From Cylicocyclus nassatus (lineage: Eukaryota > Nematoda > Chromadorea > Rhabditida > Strongylidae), in NCBI GenBank assembly GCA_958299035.1, contig CATQJL010000305.1, positions 31,261,733 through 31,325,732 of the forward strand: a stretch of 64,000 nt of DNA, in the 5' to 3' direction. A program made the translations under genes and the position numbers. A model generated the notes under the pieces. That model was not told the DNA's origin and did no database searches. It saw only the letters and a list, made by a program, of their open reading frames with translations. How positions within the stretch are numbered: the stretch's first letter is position 1; every line of letters starts with the position of its first letter. Shown here piece by piece: positions 1 to 11,109 of the stretch.

Positions 1-834
1 GGTCAAGTTTCACAATTTTTCAAAACTTTCACATCAATCCTTAGAAGAAGTTTATGTAATGTTTCGATAGAATAAACCTTATAGAAACAGTACTACTTTT
101 TTCTCTTTCTCGTAGCTCGCCGTAATTTAATAAAAGATTTTTCAACTGAACCATCGGATTCTGGTAGGCTCACTTCAGTCACAATCGCATCAAACATCAT
201 AATCTTTCGGAATTTGAGACTACCGAGATGGTACTATGAATTAGCACTAATTTTACAAAGCAAGTGAGGGTTTACGGGTTCGAAATATCAAATCTCGAGT
301 TTTTCAGGTAAAGCCTGGGGCTCCTTTAAAAAATGAATTGTGATGATTTTATCCCCGAAAACTGAACGAATCGGAAACAAAAGACACCCGTTATAAAGAG
401 GAGAAAATGCTGCATCGAATAGTGCCCAAGTTGTTCTCCCTTTGATGTTTTATGAGGATTTAGCTGCCCAGGTATGGAAATCGGTAGCATCAATTAAAAT
501 TCTGTTAAAAATGTATGACAAGTTATGGAAAGGAGAAAAAAGTAGTACTGTATTTTATAGAGGTTACTCTATCGAAATGTCACTTGAACTCCTTCTGAGG
601 ATTGATATGAAAGTTTTGAAAAAACGTGAAACTTGACCATCTCAAAAAGCATGTGTCGCAGAATTTGGTTATTTTCTGAAAGGTCAATGACTGTTGTGCA
701 ACAGTTTCATAACCATTAGAAAGAGAATGGAATTCTGCATCGAACGCTTTCAAGATCTCTTGAAAACCTTTGTTCCGTCAAATGTGGTGTCCGTTTGAAA
801 AAAGCGAAATTACTTTTGAAACGACCTAATATAT
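1..834. mobile_element. Truncated fold-back (MITE-like) element, mariner-type right end
   Basis: Bases 1-110 pair as an imperfect inverted repeat with 525-637. Both arms begin GGTCAAGTTTCAC and share a stretch around TTTCGATAGA. The part to about 834 ends in CGACCTAATATA, and both this end and the internal AGGAGAAAATGCTGCATCGA match the better preserved element at 50877-51896. I read it as a decayed relative whose left end lies outside the window. No transposase frame is visible. The only open frame inside (64 codons) lies across an arm and is not coding. Confidence 0.6.
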
Positions 835-2200
835 CCTATTACCTAGCTACTCTTATTCACTGTATTTGTACATCAGCTTCTTCTTGTGGCTTGTCATATT
901 ACTGATAAACCATTCTATTTTTACCAGTCGTTCTGCTAAGTCAGTGGAACCTGCGGTCTAGACCGCCCTACCGCCACTAAACACTTCAAATTAGGAGTTA
1001 CAGAGCAGTGAAGAAGAAAGGGAAAAGCAGTTTTTGAGCAAAGAGAAATAAAGGAGAGCAAACGTGTGTAACGATTCCAAATTAAACTCCTGGATCAGGA
1101 AAATCAATAAAATGGACACATGTCTCTTTGAAGGTAAGTTCGCTTAATCTTCTCAGGTATCTTCTTCATGAAACGTGGCGCACGGTTGCATGCACTTGAA
1201 TTGATTCACCCATACAGTTAACAAAGCATTATAACAGTCAACATACATTCCGATTCTGGCTCGCAGTAAAGCTGCTTCATTCGATCTCAACTGAATAAAA
1301 TCTCAGTTGAGGCTTTGACGAGTCGGCTTGCCTTCAGTCGAGCCATTGATTGATATTGCCAACCACCCACGATGATAAGATTGAGAGCGCCACGTCCATG
1401 CAAGTATACGAGTCAAGACGAGTTTGCCAAACATTCACATCTACGTCATTGGCACTAGCGGCGGGGATGTGGCCGCACTTGTTAGATCTTGTCAGTTATC
1501 GTCAGCATCACTGTGGCTCCTCACCGACATGTTAAACTAACGTGTATCGTAAGTTACTCAGGAGTAACTTACGAGAAGTCTCTCTGCGTATCATCATTGA
1601 CACACTATTTCAATCAATTGGTAGTCTAACTGAATGTGGATTGACTGAAGTAAGGTAGACTACCTCGTCAGGTAGACGGACGGTCAACTGAAATTTCATT
1701 TTGCATTCTTACTATATGGGAAGCCGGTGATAGGCGGTCTACCTTACCGAATCTTCGATGAGGGCCTCAGTTCAGTTCACCTGAACTGAATTAGCTTTAT
1801 TACGGCCCTCTATGTCAAGAGAATTCTTTTCACTACCTCTTGTGTACAACCCGTTTAAAGAATACTTTGGCGGATAGCCATATAGTCGTTTTTATTTAAT
1901 CAAGAGAGAAAGAGAAAACAAAAAACAACTTTTAATAAACTATGAACTATGAACTCGATCCCAAAATAAGCGACGGCTAAATTGGTTTGCCCACGTGTTT
2001 GGCTTTAACGTTTGTTTTGAAAAAACGCCAGCCGCAGAACGCTGCCTTATTGTTGAATGCAACTGGAGGATAAGAGCACGCAGACATAGCCGAACGAGAG
2101 GTAACGACACTCAGGGTGCGCTCTCCTGCTGCAATAGTTGTGTTGCAATACGCAAGCGCTCAGAGAATCGCTGGGAGTAGGCGGGCCATGCAATTTATAT
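835..2200. other. Intergenic stretch, short hairpins only
   Basis: I see no gene here. It holds a perfect short hairpin at about 1549-1576 (CGTAAGTTACTC with its complement around a 2-base loop) and smaller inverted repeats containing CAGTTGA and CAGTTCA near 1270-1310 and 1770-1790. The remainder is unremarkable. Confidence 0.4.
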
Positions 2201-2204
2201 GCGA

Positions 2205-2680
2205 GTGCGCACCGGAAGTATTTTTCACCATAGGTCAAATTTTGAAACTCCGAGAATGTCACTTTTGAGAGCATTTGCTCTGCTAAAATTTGATTTATCT
2301 CTCCAAAGTACAAGCGCGAATGCAAGTATAACATGGCGGAAGCAAACTATATAGTGATCCTTAAAGTAAAAATACTATTTTAGAACGATATGATCCACTT
2401 TCCGTCCAAATCTTGAGACTTCCAAAAATCTCGTCTTTAGGAGCAGCTGCTCTGCTCAAATTCAATTTTTATCTCCAATGTGCGAGTGGAGTATGAGAGC
2501 GCGAGAATGACATTGTAAAAGGAAAGTGTGCAGTGATGCTCAGAGCATAGCACTACCTGGAGGCGATATGATCCATTCTCTGTTTGAACTTTGAGAAAAT
2601 CTCCGAAAATCTCGCTTTGAGCGGTTGCGGCATAACATATGCTGATAAAATTTATTTGGGAAAATTATAGGATTGAATTA
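2205..2680. repeat. Degenerate tandem repeat, about 180-base period, three units
   Basis: CGATATGATCCA recurs at about 2384 and 2563, a spacing of 179. Each copy is followed by a related order of phrases: a CCAAAT or GAACTTTGAGA block, then AAAATCTCG, GCTCTGCTAAAATT, ATCTCC and GCGAGAATG. A more diverged first unit begins near 2205. There is no coding frame. It may be a decayed satellite or part of an old transposon. Confidence 0.5.
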
Positions 2681-2983
2681 GCATTCATCTGTGAGTTTGC
2701 TCCAACCGCTTGCTATCGACCCTATGGGCCGCTAGTGCCTATGCCTATACAAGAAGACACACAACATTATCGCTGTTTACATTGCATCCAACACTAAAGA
2801 GCGTAATCTGAAATAGAATAAAATCATTCAAAATCCGAGATGCTAGAAAGCTAATGACGTGACAATATTTGAACGATACGCTAGCCATGTAGCTTGTTAA
2901 TGAGTAAAATTAGACACGATTGAAGCAAGGTCTCGAGATGTTTTAGCGTTTTTGTTGTGAGTTTGCATATTGCGCAAAATCCT

Positions 2984-3504
2984 TCAAAAAATGCTTACTC
3001 TATCGAACACCTTCAATCCTAGCCTGTCCAGTCCATCATCAGTCATCGCCTCGTCTAGACTAAAGAAATGAGGTTTGGGAAAGTATTAAACAAGAACAGC
3101 TTGAGTTTTAACAAACCTCATTTTCACTTCCTCGTAACGCTTGTGCTTTGATTCCAGTCTCTGTTTGGTTTTTTCAGGAGTTTTCACGCAATCGCAGCAA
3201 AACTCCTGCAAGATGTCTTCATTCTGTTTTATCCATCAAACCTTTTCACCTTCATCTTCTACAACGTTCTTGAATCTCTATATCTATGTCAAGTTAGGAT
3301 AAGTTTGAAGCAAACTTACTTTGAATCCAAAATCTGCAACATACTGATTCAGGTATGACAAACTGTCATCGAGACCGCATATCTCGATATCTTCGTCATA
3401 AAATTTTGCTGCTGCCTAGATTTCTCAAAACTAGTGGAAGTGTTAGTAAGATCAAAAGATCAGTCAGGACTTACCGCAGATACAAGAAGGAAAAAGACTA
3501 GCAT
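2984..3504 (-). CDS. Small predicted secreted protein, five exons (105 aa)
   Basis: The family is not recognised. Exons on the minus strand: 3475-3504, 3320-3415, 3242-3268, 3117-3205, 2984-3059. All phases agree and all junctions are GT..AG. The start ATG at 3502-3504 lies 12 bases after a splice-acceptor-like TTCCTCGCAG, which suits spliced-leader addition. The first exon encodes a hydrophobic signal-like MLVFFLLVSA followed by AAAKFYDED, so secretion is likely. The mature part is acidic then basic, with cysteines in EICGL and EFCCDCVK. The last exon encodes an acidic DEAMTDDGLDRLG segment and ends VSIF-stop, or it may splice onward at the GTAAGC there. The 36-base intron at 3206-3241 is unusually short. 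Seen: signals and frame continuity. Inferred: expression and secretion. Confidence 0.55.
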
Positions 3505-3904
3505 TTGACTGTTGACTGCGAGGAACAATAATAAGAATTTTAAACCGGTGCTAGTGCATACTGTTGTTTGACTTACTCTTCAACTTTTGTGTGAAACTAT
3601 ATGGTCAGTGCTATGACTTAGCTGATCATACAAAACCACTCAACTTTCAACTACATACAGTGCATTGGATGGCTTTACACACATGATACAGCTGGACGTC
3701 TTACGTACTTTTACAGATGACATCCGGAACAATGTTTGCTTACATTTACGCAGAAGCACACTCTTAACATGGCATACTTTTAATAGACCAGAAACAACAT
3801 TTTAGGAGAGATACTTATGAGTCTCATATCCTCCAAAAAGGGGAGACGCTAAAAAGATTATTTGTATAAATATGCAGTGATTTTCACAAAAGCAATAGAC
3901 TGGG
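3505..3904. other. Presumed promoter/intergenic stretch upstream of the small secreted gene
   Basis: This is AT-rich sequence between the 2984-3504 gene and the older RTE element. I see no gene or repeat arm. It is the natural place for that gene's promoter, but no motif stands out. Confidence 0.3.
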
Positions 3905-6900
3905 ACAGATCCGCCGTCGTCTGGCTTTCTGATCGCTAAGCGGTTCCTCTCTACACCTGGGGTTAGCGATCGTACCGTCGAAATTAAGCGTAGGCCTAGT
4001 AATTCTGCCCTGTAGGGGAAAGACTTCCTACTCCGTTGGCAAGAAAAAATGATAAAAGGCTGTACATCGCACCCCGCCTACGGCGTCGAGTGGTATCAAG
4101 AACGATGTCAGGGTAGTCAGGGCGCCTTTCAGATCGGACAAAAACGACACGTCTGCCCGGACGACACGCCATGGAAACTGCCTCAACTCTGCACCTACAA
4201 CGCCAAGACAGTCTCCGCAAACGCCGACCTCCACGCTCTCCTCGACGCTGGAGGCATATCACCTACCACATCATCATTCGTGGTGAGAAAGTTTTATCAC
4301 GAAACGTTAAAGCCGTTGGCTTTGTCGTCCACCCTTCTAACGTCCATTTTGTCGATTCGCATGAGATTCTATCACCTCGACTAGCCATCCTACAATTACG
4401 ATCTCCACGGCAGAAGACCATTAGCATCATCAACTGTTAGGTTGTAAAAAATTGATGCAGGTTTTCCAAGAGTTTGGATTACTATAACTTTTTGCAGAAA
4501 TAGTCAATCCGTTCCCAATAAATTGCTGCAATTAGCAAACCTTTGGCAGTTCAACAACTGAGAATAGCCTAATAGTCGGAAGACTGGCAAAAGTTTTCTC
4601 GAAAGACCTTCAGTTTGAGAGATCGTGGCTCACTATACAATGTAGTAGAAAGATACAAACTTCATTCACTGTGCAGATAATATTCGGGTGTGCGGCAAGC
4701 TTGAAGTTGATTTTCACCAAAAAAAAATTTTGCTAGAAAATATTGCAAAACATTTGTAATCACTCATTCTTCACAAGTGCTCTCAAAAGACGAAAAGATG
4801 CCTTTTTTGCTTTCTTGAATTTTCGCCGCCGAAGAGAACAACAGCTCCTGGTTTTTTGCTATCATGTGTCCTATGTCTATTCTTTTGGCGCGCGGTGAAA
4901 GCTGCGCAACTAATGCGCATTCAGGACTTTTTTATGCCGCAGAATGATAGTAGCGGTTGTTTGGATTTGAAACAAAATTTCTCAGTCTGGAAAGTTTTGA
5001 GAAATTTGCTTTCATGTGCTTTTGTAGCACAGATCACATGCAAACATCACGCCAGCTTGCGAAAAAAGTCGTTTTTTCGCGGTGGATCTAGAGCAGAGAG
5101 TGTAAGAAAAAATTTCAAGGTTTAGTGTCTTGACTTCAAAGGCACGTAATTTCGAAATAAACTCAGTTCTCCTGAAACGAAAGCATGCATAAGAAACTAG
5201 AAGAGGACTGCTTTCAGAAAGTATGCACAATTTCTAAGACAATACAATTTTATTTTGAACCAGCACTTGGAAAAAGAGATGTGAAAAACGTGCATTAATT
5301 CTGTTACAACCTAATACTTGCCACAATTACTCGCCAACATCAGCAGTCAACGAGTCAAAACTAGATGCTTTCTACGAAGACGCAGAGGAGGCCGCCAGCA
5401 AGGAGGATTGCGAAGATCGGGATGCCACTGGAAAAGGAATCTAGTTTGTTCGAGTTTGGAGGTTCTTCTTTCAAAGTTTGGATATGGGCTCCGAAACGAA
5501 AACGGCAACCGTCTCGTTGTGCTTCTTTGCGTCGCACGACTTCTCCGTGGAAATTCTATCATAATGAGAAAGAATATAGGCGGTGCACATGAAAAGCCTA
5601 ACGGACCGACTCGCGCGGAGATCGACCACATTCTCGCCAACCGAAGGTGAAGTTCGACGTTTTAGTACTTCCATCCTTCTGCAGTGGCTCCGATCGTCGC
5701 TTACTTCGAGCGAAGATACATTCAGTTGAAAACTGGAAAAGAAGGTCTGTCACAGTGACGCAAGAAGGATTGAAGTGTTTATGACGGCAACATGCTGGAA
5801 AAACTCATATAAAATTGTTACTGCCCCATCGAGGAGGATCCAGCCTACGACTACCACGAGCTTCTGAAATGATTGAGACTGCGAAGATGCACCTCAGTAA
5901 GTCGAGAAGAAATTGAAACGCGTTTCGAAGACCACCAAGGAATTACTCGAAGAAGATTCTTGAGGCAAAATCCGAGTGCACTCATTCAAGCGATTGATAA
6001 TCAACGTTAGTTGCAGAACAGTTTTGCAGGGAAGATCTAAGGAAGTTTAGGCAAGCTAAAATACTAGAAGCAACCGAAAGAAGACGAGGTGCCGAAGGGA
6101 CCTCTACCAATATCACGTGCCGCTGGCTGCACTATTGAATAAAGACGGGGTTATGCCTCTAAGTGTGTTGTGAAAGCTTTTTACGAAGATCAAGACTACT
6201 ATAAGAACTGTACAACAAGGTATAGCTTTTTTATCGCCCCCTGACCACTCCGATTAGAAAGGGGTTTCGACAATGCAACACAATATCGCCGAGCCGTTTT
6301 CCTCGGCCTTGCGTTAAGTGATGAAGTCACTGGACTGGGACGAGAGAGGCATACAATTTGATGGGAGATTCCTTTCGAACCTTCCTTTTGCGAACGACAT
6401 CGTCCTCTTTTCGAGCAGTATCACTAAAGCGAGACGATGCCGAAGGAACTAAACAAAGGAAAAATGCCTTTGCAAGATGCAGAAATGGTTGGAAGGCACC
6501 CTTATCATGGAGACGTTTACGTGTATCTCAAACGTTCAATGAACGTGGCAAACGACTTCAGAGAAGAATTAACAGGAGAAAAGAGAAGAGCAGCCTGGGC
6601 CGCTTTCGGGCCTCTGAAGGAAGCCACCTACCAATTGACGGACCCGGAGTTTCGGGTACGCCTTTTGACTGAACCGTTCTCCCGGCGCTCTTTTACGCAG
6701 CTGAGACTTGAGCAGACACTGTAGCCATCGATAGCTCTACGAGCCACCCACAGAGCGCTTGAACGCAGTCTTCTGAAGATGAGCCGACAAAAAACATCTT
6801 TTCGGACTTCGCAGTACGGATATGAGAAAAGAGTTTTCATGATTCAGTGTCACACGTCGCGAAAGCAAAGCATAGATGGGCTGGTCACATTAGGGAAGAA

Positions 6901-7172
6901 GAGGCGACAGATGGACACTAAGAACATCAGAGTGGATGCCGCGAAGCAAAACGGCCCCGAGGAAGACGAAAAATGAGATGCGCAGACCTGTTCGCAGAAC
7001 GGGTGGACTAGCAGAAAAATCGGCCAAATACGATTTTTGCCTCTGGAACTCGTAAACGCAGCTATCGACGAGACATTCAAGTATATCCTGGATGTCTAAA
7101 GCGAGGGACAGGGATCACTGACAACCTATGTGCCCTGGCCCGCACGTCACGTGAAGACGGGCCATTTAAGTT
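3905..7172 (+). mobile_element. Decayed RTE-type non-LTR retrotransposon (older copy)
   Basis: This stretch matches the element at 7184-10485 in the opposite orientation. The 5' untranslated part begins near CCGCCGTCGTCTGGC (about 3912), so roughly 170 bases are missing against the younger copy. Recognisable endonuclease pieces ([42 protein letters not shown]) lie at about 4180-4437. The reading continues after 5315 with the GMPLEKES region and IDHILANRR, then reverse transcriptase remnants at about 6300-6800 and a C-terminal stretch to about 6975. Many stops and frameshifts are present. It is interrupted at 4437-5314 by a TTAGGTTGTAA-ended MITE. Its 3' end carries the younger RTE insertion. 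Confidence 0.85.
4437..5314. mobile_element. MITE with TTAGGTTGTAA termini inserted in the older RTE
   Basis: The left terminus TTAGGTTGTAAAAAATTGAT and the right terminus (reading inward TTAGGTTGTAACAGAATTAA) form inverted repeats of about 24 bases. Flanking TA dinucleotides are at 4438-4439 and 5312-5313. It splits the endonuclease reading of the RTE: SIIN before it and the equivalent of CYSPTSAA after it. It has no transposase frame and is a non-autonomous Tc1/mariner-type element by terminus and target. Confidence 0.75.
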
Positions 7173-7183
7173 TTAAGTGAGTA
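7173..7183. repeat. Target-site duplication, left copy (TTAAGTGAGTA)
   Basis: The 11 bases TTAAGTGAGTA are repeated exactly at 10486-10496 and bracket the younger RTE. The duplicated target is the 3' tail of the older RTE copy. Confidence 0.75.
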
Positions 7184-7211
7184 CTTACTTAGATACTCAG
7201 GTGGCCCGTCC

Positions 7212-10061
7212 TCACGTGACGTGCGGGCCCCAGTACAGAAGTCGCCAGTTTTCCCTGTCCCTCGCTTCAGACATCCACGATCTTCTTGGCCGTCGTCGGT
7301 GGCTGCGTCCACGAGTTCCAAGGGCGAAAGTCGTATCCAGCTGATTTCTCAGCTGGTCCATCGTTCCACGAACACGTCTGCCCATCTCGTCGGTGGTCTT
7401 CCTCGAGGACGTTTGGCTTCGCGAGGAATTCACTTCGATGTTCTTAGTGTCCATCTGTCGTCTGTTCTTTTCATTATGTGACCGGCCCATCGGTGTTTGG
7501 CCTTCGCGACGTATTCCGCTGGGTCACAAAGACGGGACATTCTTCTCATATCCGTGCTGCGAAGTCCGACTAGATGTTGCTTGCGTCGGGTCATCTTCAG
7601 AAGACTGCGCTCGAGCGCTCTGTGGGTGGTCCGTAAAGCTTTCGACGTGGCTACAGTGTCGGCCCAAGTCTCAGCTGCGTAACAGAGCGCCGGGAGAACG
7701 GTTGAGTCGAACAGGTGGGCACGAAGCTCCGGGTCCGTCAGTTGGTCGGTGGCTTCCTTCAGAGGCCCGAAAGCGGCCCAGGCTGCTCTTCTTCTTCTGT
7801 TAAGTTCTTCCCTCAAGTCGTTCTCCATGTTCATCGAACGTCCGAGATACACGTAGGAAGACGTCTCCATAATCGGAGTGCCTTCCAATTCCATTTCTGC
7901 ATCTTCGCAAAGGGCGTTTTTCATGAACTGAGTCTTCTTCCGATTTATTCGCAGTCCGATCTTCTTCCCTACTTCGTTTAGTTCCTTCAGCATCGTCTCT
8001 GCTTCGGTGATACTGCTCGAGAAGAGAACGATGTCGTCCGCAAAACGAAGGTTGGACAGGAATCTCCCATCAACTCGTATGCCTCTCTCGTCCCAGTCCA
8101 GTGACTTCATCACCCACTGCAAGGCCGCGGTGAACAGCTTCGGCGAGATTGTCGGACCGCCTTGTCGGACCCCCTTCCCGATTGGTATGGTCAGGGGGAG
8201 ATGGAATAGCTGTTTCGTCGTTGTACAGTCCTTGTAGCAGTCGGCTAACGTCCTCACGTAAGCTGGGTCCAGTCCTCGCAGACAGGATGGCGTTGCTTTC
8301 GACGCTGTCAAAGGCTTTCTCGTAGTCGACAAAGGTTAGGACGAGAGGCAGTCGGTACTCCCGGCAGACTTCTATGACCCTCGAAACGGTCTGGATGTGG
8401 TCCATACAGCTGAATCCTTTGCGAAATCCAGCTTGTTCTTGGGGTTGGGCTTCATCCAGTGTCCTTGATATGCGAGCGAGGATAATCTTCGTGAAAAGCT
8501 TGTACAGCACACTCAGCAACCATATTGGACGGTAGTTCCGAAGATCCTCCCGTTCACCCTTCTTGAAGAGAAGGACGGTTCTTGACGTTCTCCACTGGTC
8601 GGGAATCTTCTCCTTCTGAAGGTAAGATGTCAAATGCGACGCTAGAATCTCGTGTAGACGGTGTCCTCCGGCTCGCAGAAGTTCGACGGAAAGATGATCT
8701 GGTCCTGGAGCCGTGGACGTCTTCATGGTCTGTATCGCGATACGCACTTCAGCAGGTAGAATTCGTGGTGGTACTTCTCCAGTGTGAACAACGGGCATCT
8801 GCACGGGTGTTGATGAGCGGAAGAGGTTGGTGTAGAAGTTCTTCGCGATAGATTCCATCTTGTACCGGGAAGAAGTCGGAGTTCCGTCTTCGTTCAGTAG
8901 TGCAGCCAGCGGTACGTGATATTCGCAGAGGTCCCTTCGGCACTTCTTGAGACTTCGTCTTCTTTCGGCTGCTTCCAGTATCTTGGCTTGCCTGTACTTC
9001 CAAAGATCCTCTTGCAAAGCTGTTCTGCAACTGGCGTTGGCTATCAGTCGCTCAAGATGAGTTGCATTCGGATCCTGCCTCAACGATCTTCTTCTTTCGA
9101 GCATTTCCTTGGTGGTCTTCGAGATGCGGTCCAAGTTCTTCTCAGAAGTCACTGAGGCGCATTCTCCGCAAGCTCGCAATCCTTTCAGAAGCCGGTCGTA
9201 GTCGTACGTTGGGTCCTCCTCGATGGGCCAGTCACAACTTGATATGAGCTCTTCCAGCCTGTTACCGTTATAAACGACTTCCTTCCTTCTCGCGGCACTA
9301 TGACAGACTTTCTTTTCCAGCCTTCGGCTGAGTCGTGTCTTCGCTCGAAGGAGGCGGTGATCGGAGCCACTACAGAAGGATGGAACTACAGAAACATCGA
9401 GTAAGCTCCACCTTCGGTTGGTGAGAATGTGGTCGATCTCAGCATGAGTCGTTCCGTTGGGCGATTCCCAAGTCCACCGGCGATATTCTTTCTTCATGAA
9501 GATGGAGTTTCCATGGAAGAGTCGTGCGGCGGAGAGGAGCCCAACGAGACGGTTGCCGTTTTCGTTTCGGAGCCCATATCCAAACTTCCCGATCCTATAT
9601 TCCTTCTCTAGTGGCATCCCGATTTTCGCATTGAAGTCGCCCACAACATACTTGTAGAAGGACTATTCGTTGCGGACGACCTCCTCCACTTCTTCGTAGA
9701 AAGCATCTAGTTCTGAGTTGTCAGCTGCTGATGTTGGCGAGTAGCAGTTGATGATGCTGATGGTCTTCTGACGTGGAGGGCGTAGTTGTAGGATGCCTAG
9801 TCGAGGTGATAGGATCTCATGCGAATCGACAAGATGGACGATAGATGGATGGACGACAAAGTTGACGCCTCCCACGTTTCGTGATGAAACCTTTTCACCA
9901 CGAATGATGATGGTCTCATCACTCATCTGTCGCGCGTCCTTCTTCCTGGACTTCGTTTCCTGCAGAGCGATGATGTGGTACTTGATGTGCTCTGCAGCGT
10001 CGAGAAGAGCGTGGAGGTCGGCGTTTGTGGAGACTGTCCTGGCGTTGTAGGTGCAGAGCAT
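7212..10061 (-). pseudogene. RTE endonuclease-reverse transcriptase ORF (broken)
   Basis: The apurinic-type endonuclease starts at [19 protein letters not shown] (10061) with the catalytic-site motifs [24 protein letters not shown] and GSDHRLL. An in-frame TAG at 9661-9663 interrupts it just before SFYKYVVGDFNAKIG. The reverse transcriptase follows with NYRPIWLLSVLYKLFTKII, QAGFRKGFSCMDHI, FVDYEKAFDSVE, GVRQGGPTISP and the catalytic FADDIVLFS. A frameshift near 8280 separates the EKAFD part (frame ending at 8070) from the ADCYKDC to FADD part (frame 8332-7430). Another shift near 7450 moves the C-terminal part (MDQLRNQLDTTF, WMSEARDRENWR) into a third frame. The protein copies its own RNA at a nicked target site. 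Here it is a pseudogene with one stop and at least two shifts. Confidence 0.85.
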
Positions 10062-10272
10062 GAGACAGTCTCCGTGGCGTGTCGTCCGGGCAGACGTGTC
10101 GTTTTTGTCCAGTCCGAAAGGCGCCCTGAGTACCCTGACATTGTTCTTGCTACCACCCGGCGCAGTAGGCGGGTGGTAGCAAGAATACGATGTGCAGGGT
10201 TTCTTTCTAATCTTCTAACTGGACTTTTCCCTACAAGAGGTGGCTTACTAGGCCTACTGATTTCTACGGGGC

Positions 10273-10318
10273 GATCGCTGACCCCGGGCTTGGAGCGGGG
10301 AGAGACCGCCTAGCGACC
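10273..10318 (-). other. Conserved 5' UTR hairpin of the RTE family
   Basis: The stem GGTCGCT pairs with AGCGATC across a GC-rich loop. The older RTE copy has the equivalent stem at 3931-3971, GATCGCTAA with TTAGCGATC. The one base difference keeps pairing (A-U to G-U), which suggests selection on RNA structure. A second, copy-specific perfect hairpin (TTCTTGCTACCACCC and its complement) lies at 10144-10185. Some RTE elements in other animals start with self-cleaving ribozymes, but no catalytic core is demonstrated here. Confidence 0.45.
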
Positions 10319-10485
10319 AAAAGAAGCCAGACGGCGGGGGGTCTGGCGTGGCCGGTTCTTAGCTAGGCATCCGGCCGAAACCGGAAACGTCGAACTCCTT
10401 CACAGCTTGGGAGGCCCTACCAGAGTATACACTCGGCTGTTCGACACCCAGTGTCACCCCCACGCCACGATGAGGCGACCGACCA

Positions 10486-10496
10486 TTAAGTGAGTA
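10486..10496. repeat. Target-site duplication, right copy (TTAAGTGAGTA)
   Basis: This matches 7173-7183 exactly and marks the 5' boundary of the younger RTE. Confidence 0.75.
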
Positions 10497-10965
10497 ATAG
10501 ACAATAAATTTGTTTTTGTCTAGAGACGATACTGCACTACATTTTGATGAGTCTTATGTGTGATATAAAGCGGAATGTCTGTATGGCTGTCCGTCTCTGA
10601 GAGGCAAGGTAATGATTGCCCTGTTCGATCGTTTTTGACATGGCATTCTTGGTAGTTGTGGAATTGGCGTGTATGAGCATTATTCCAAAATTGTTAACAG
10701 TTCTTTATTGACGGCGCTTTCTCCTTCTTCAGAGCGTGAAAGTTGAAAAGGAACGTGGAAGTTCCTTCAGGCGACAGAAAAAGATTCAGAATTTTTTTCG
10801 AGCTAACGCGAAAATCATTAGAAGTACAAGGATCATACTAATCTTAGATAACACAAAGCAAATTCAGAAGAACATTTATATATAAGACTACGAATCAGCT
10901 CTTTTATATGTGCCGTGATGACCATAATCAAATTCCCTTAAGGACTGATAAGGAGTAATGGCAAA
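10497..10965. other. Intergenic stretch with a shared AATAAAG-type module
   Basis: No gene is seen. At 10670-10740 the sequence TTATTCCAAAATTGTTAACAG, then TTCTTTATTGACGGCGCTTTC, is the reverse complement of a module found at about 16565-16640. The rest is AT-rich filler. Confidence 0.4.
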
Positions 10966-11109
10966 ACTTCTTCCTTTCTATCCAATTTTGGATTTTTGGC
11001 ATTAATTCAAAACGGTTCCAACGTTTTGCGAGCGAGGTCTCGGGTTAATACGACAAGATTCTTACTGCAACTTGTACCTGTGAATTGTTATGACCTGCAT
11101 TACGGTGTA

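Larger units (their letters stand above)
7184..10485 (-). mobile_element. Near full-length RTE-type non-LTR retrotransposon (younger copy)
   Basis: A 3302-base element transcribed leftward. From its 5' end it has a structured untranslated region (10485 to about 10062), an endonuclease, a reverse transcriptase and a C-terminal tail. Flanking 11-base repeats TTAAGTGAGTA show target-primed insertion into the end of the older copy, giving a tail-to-tail pair. The length is close to what is usual for the RTE clade. The 3' end in the element's sense reads ...CTAAGTAAG, with no long poly-A. Reading-frame damage makes it non-autonomous now. Confidence 0.85.
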
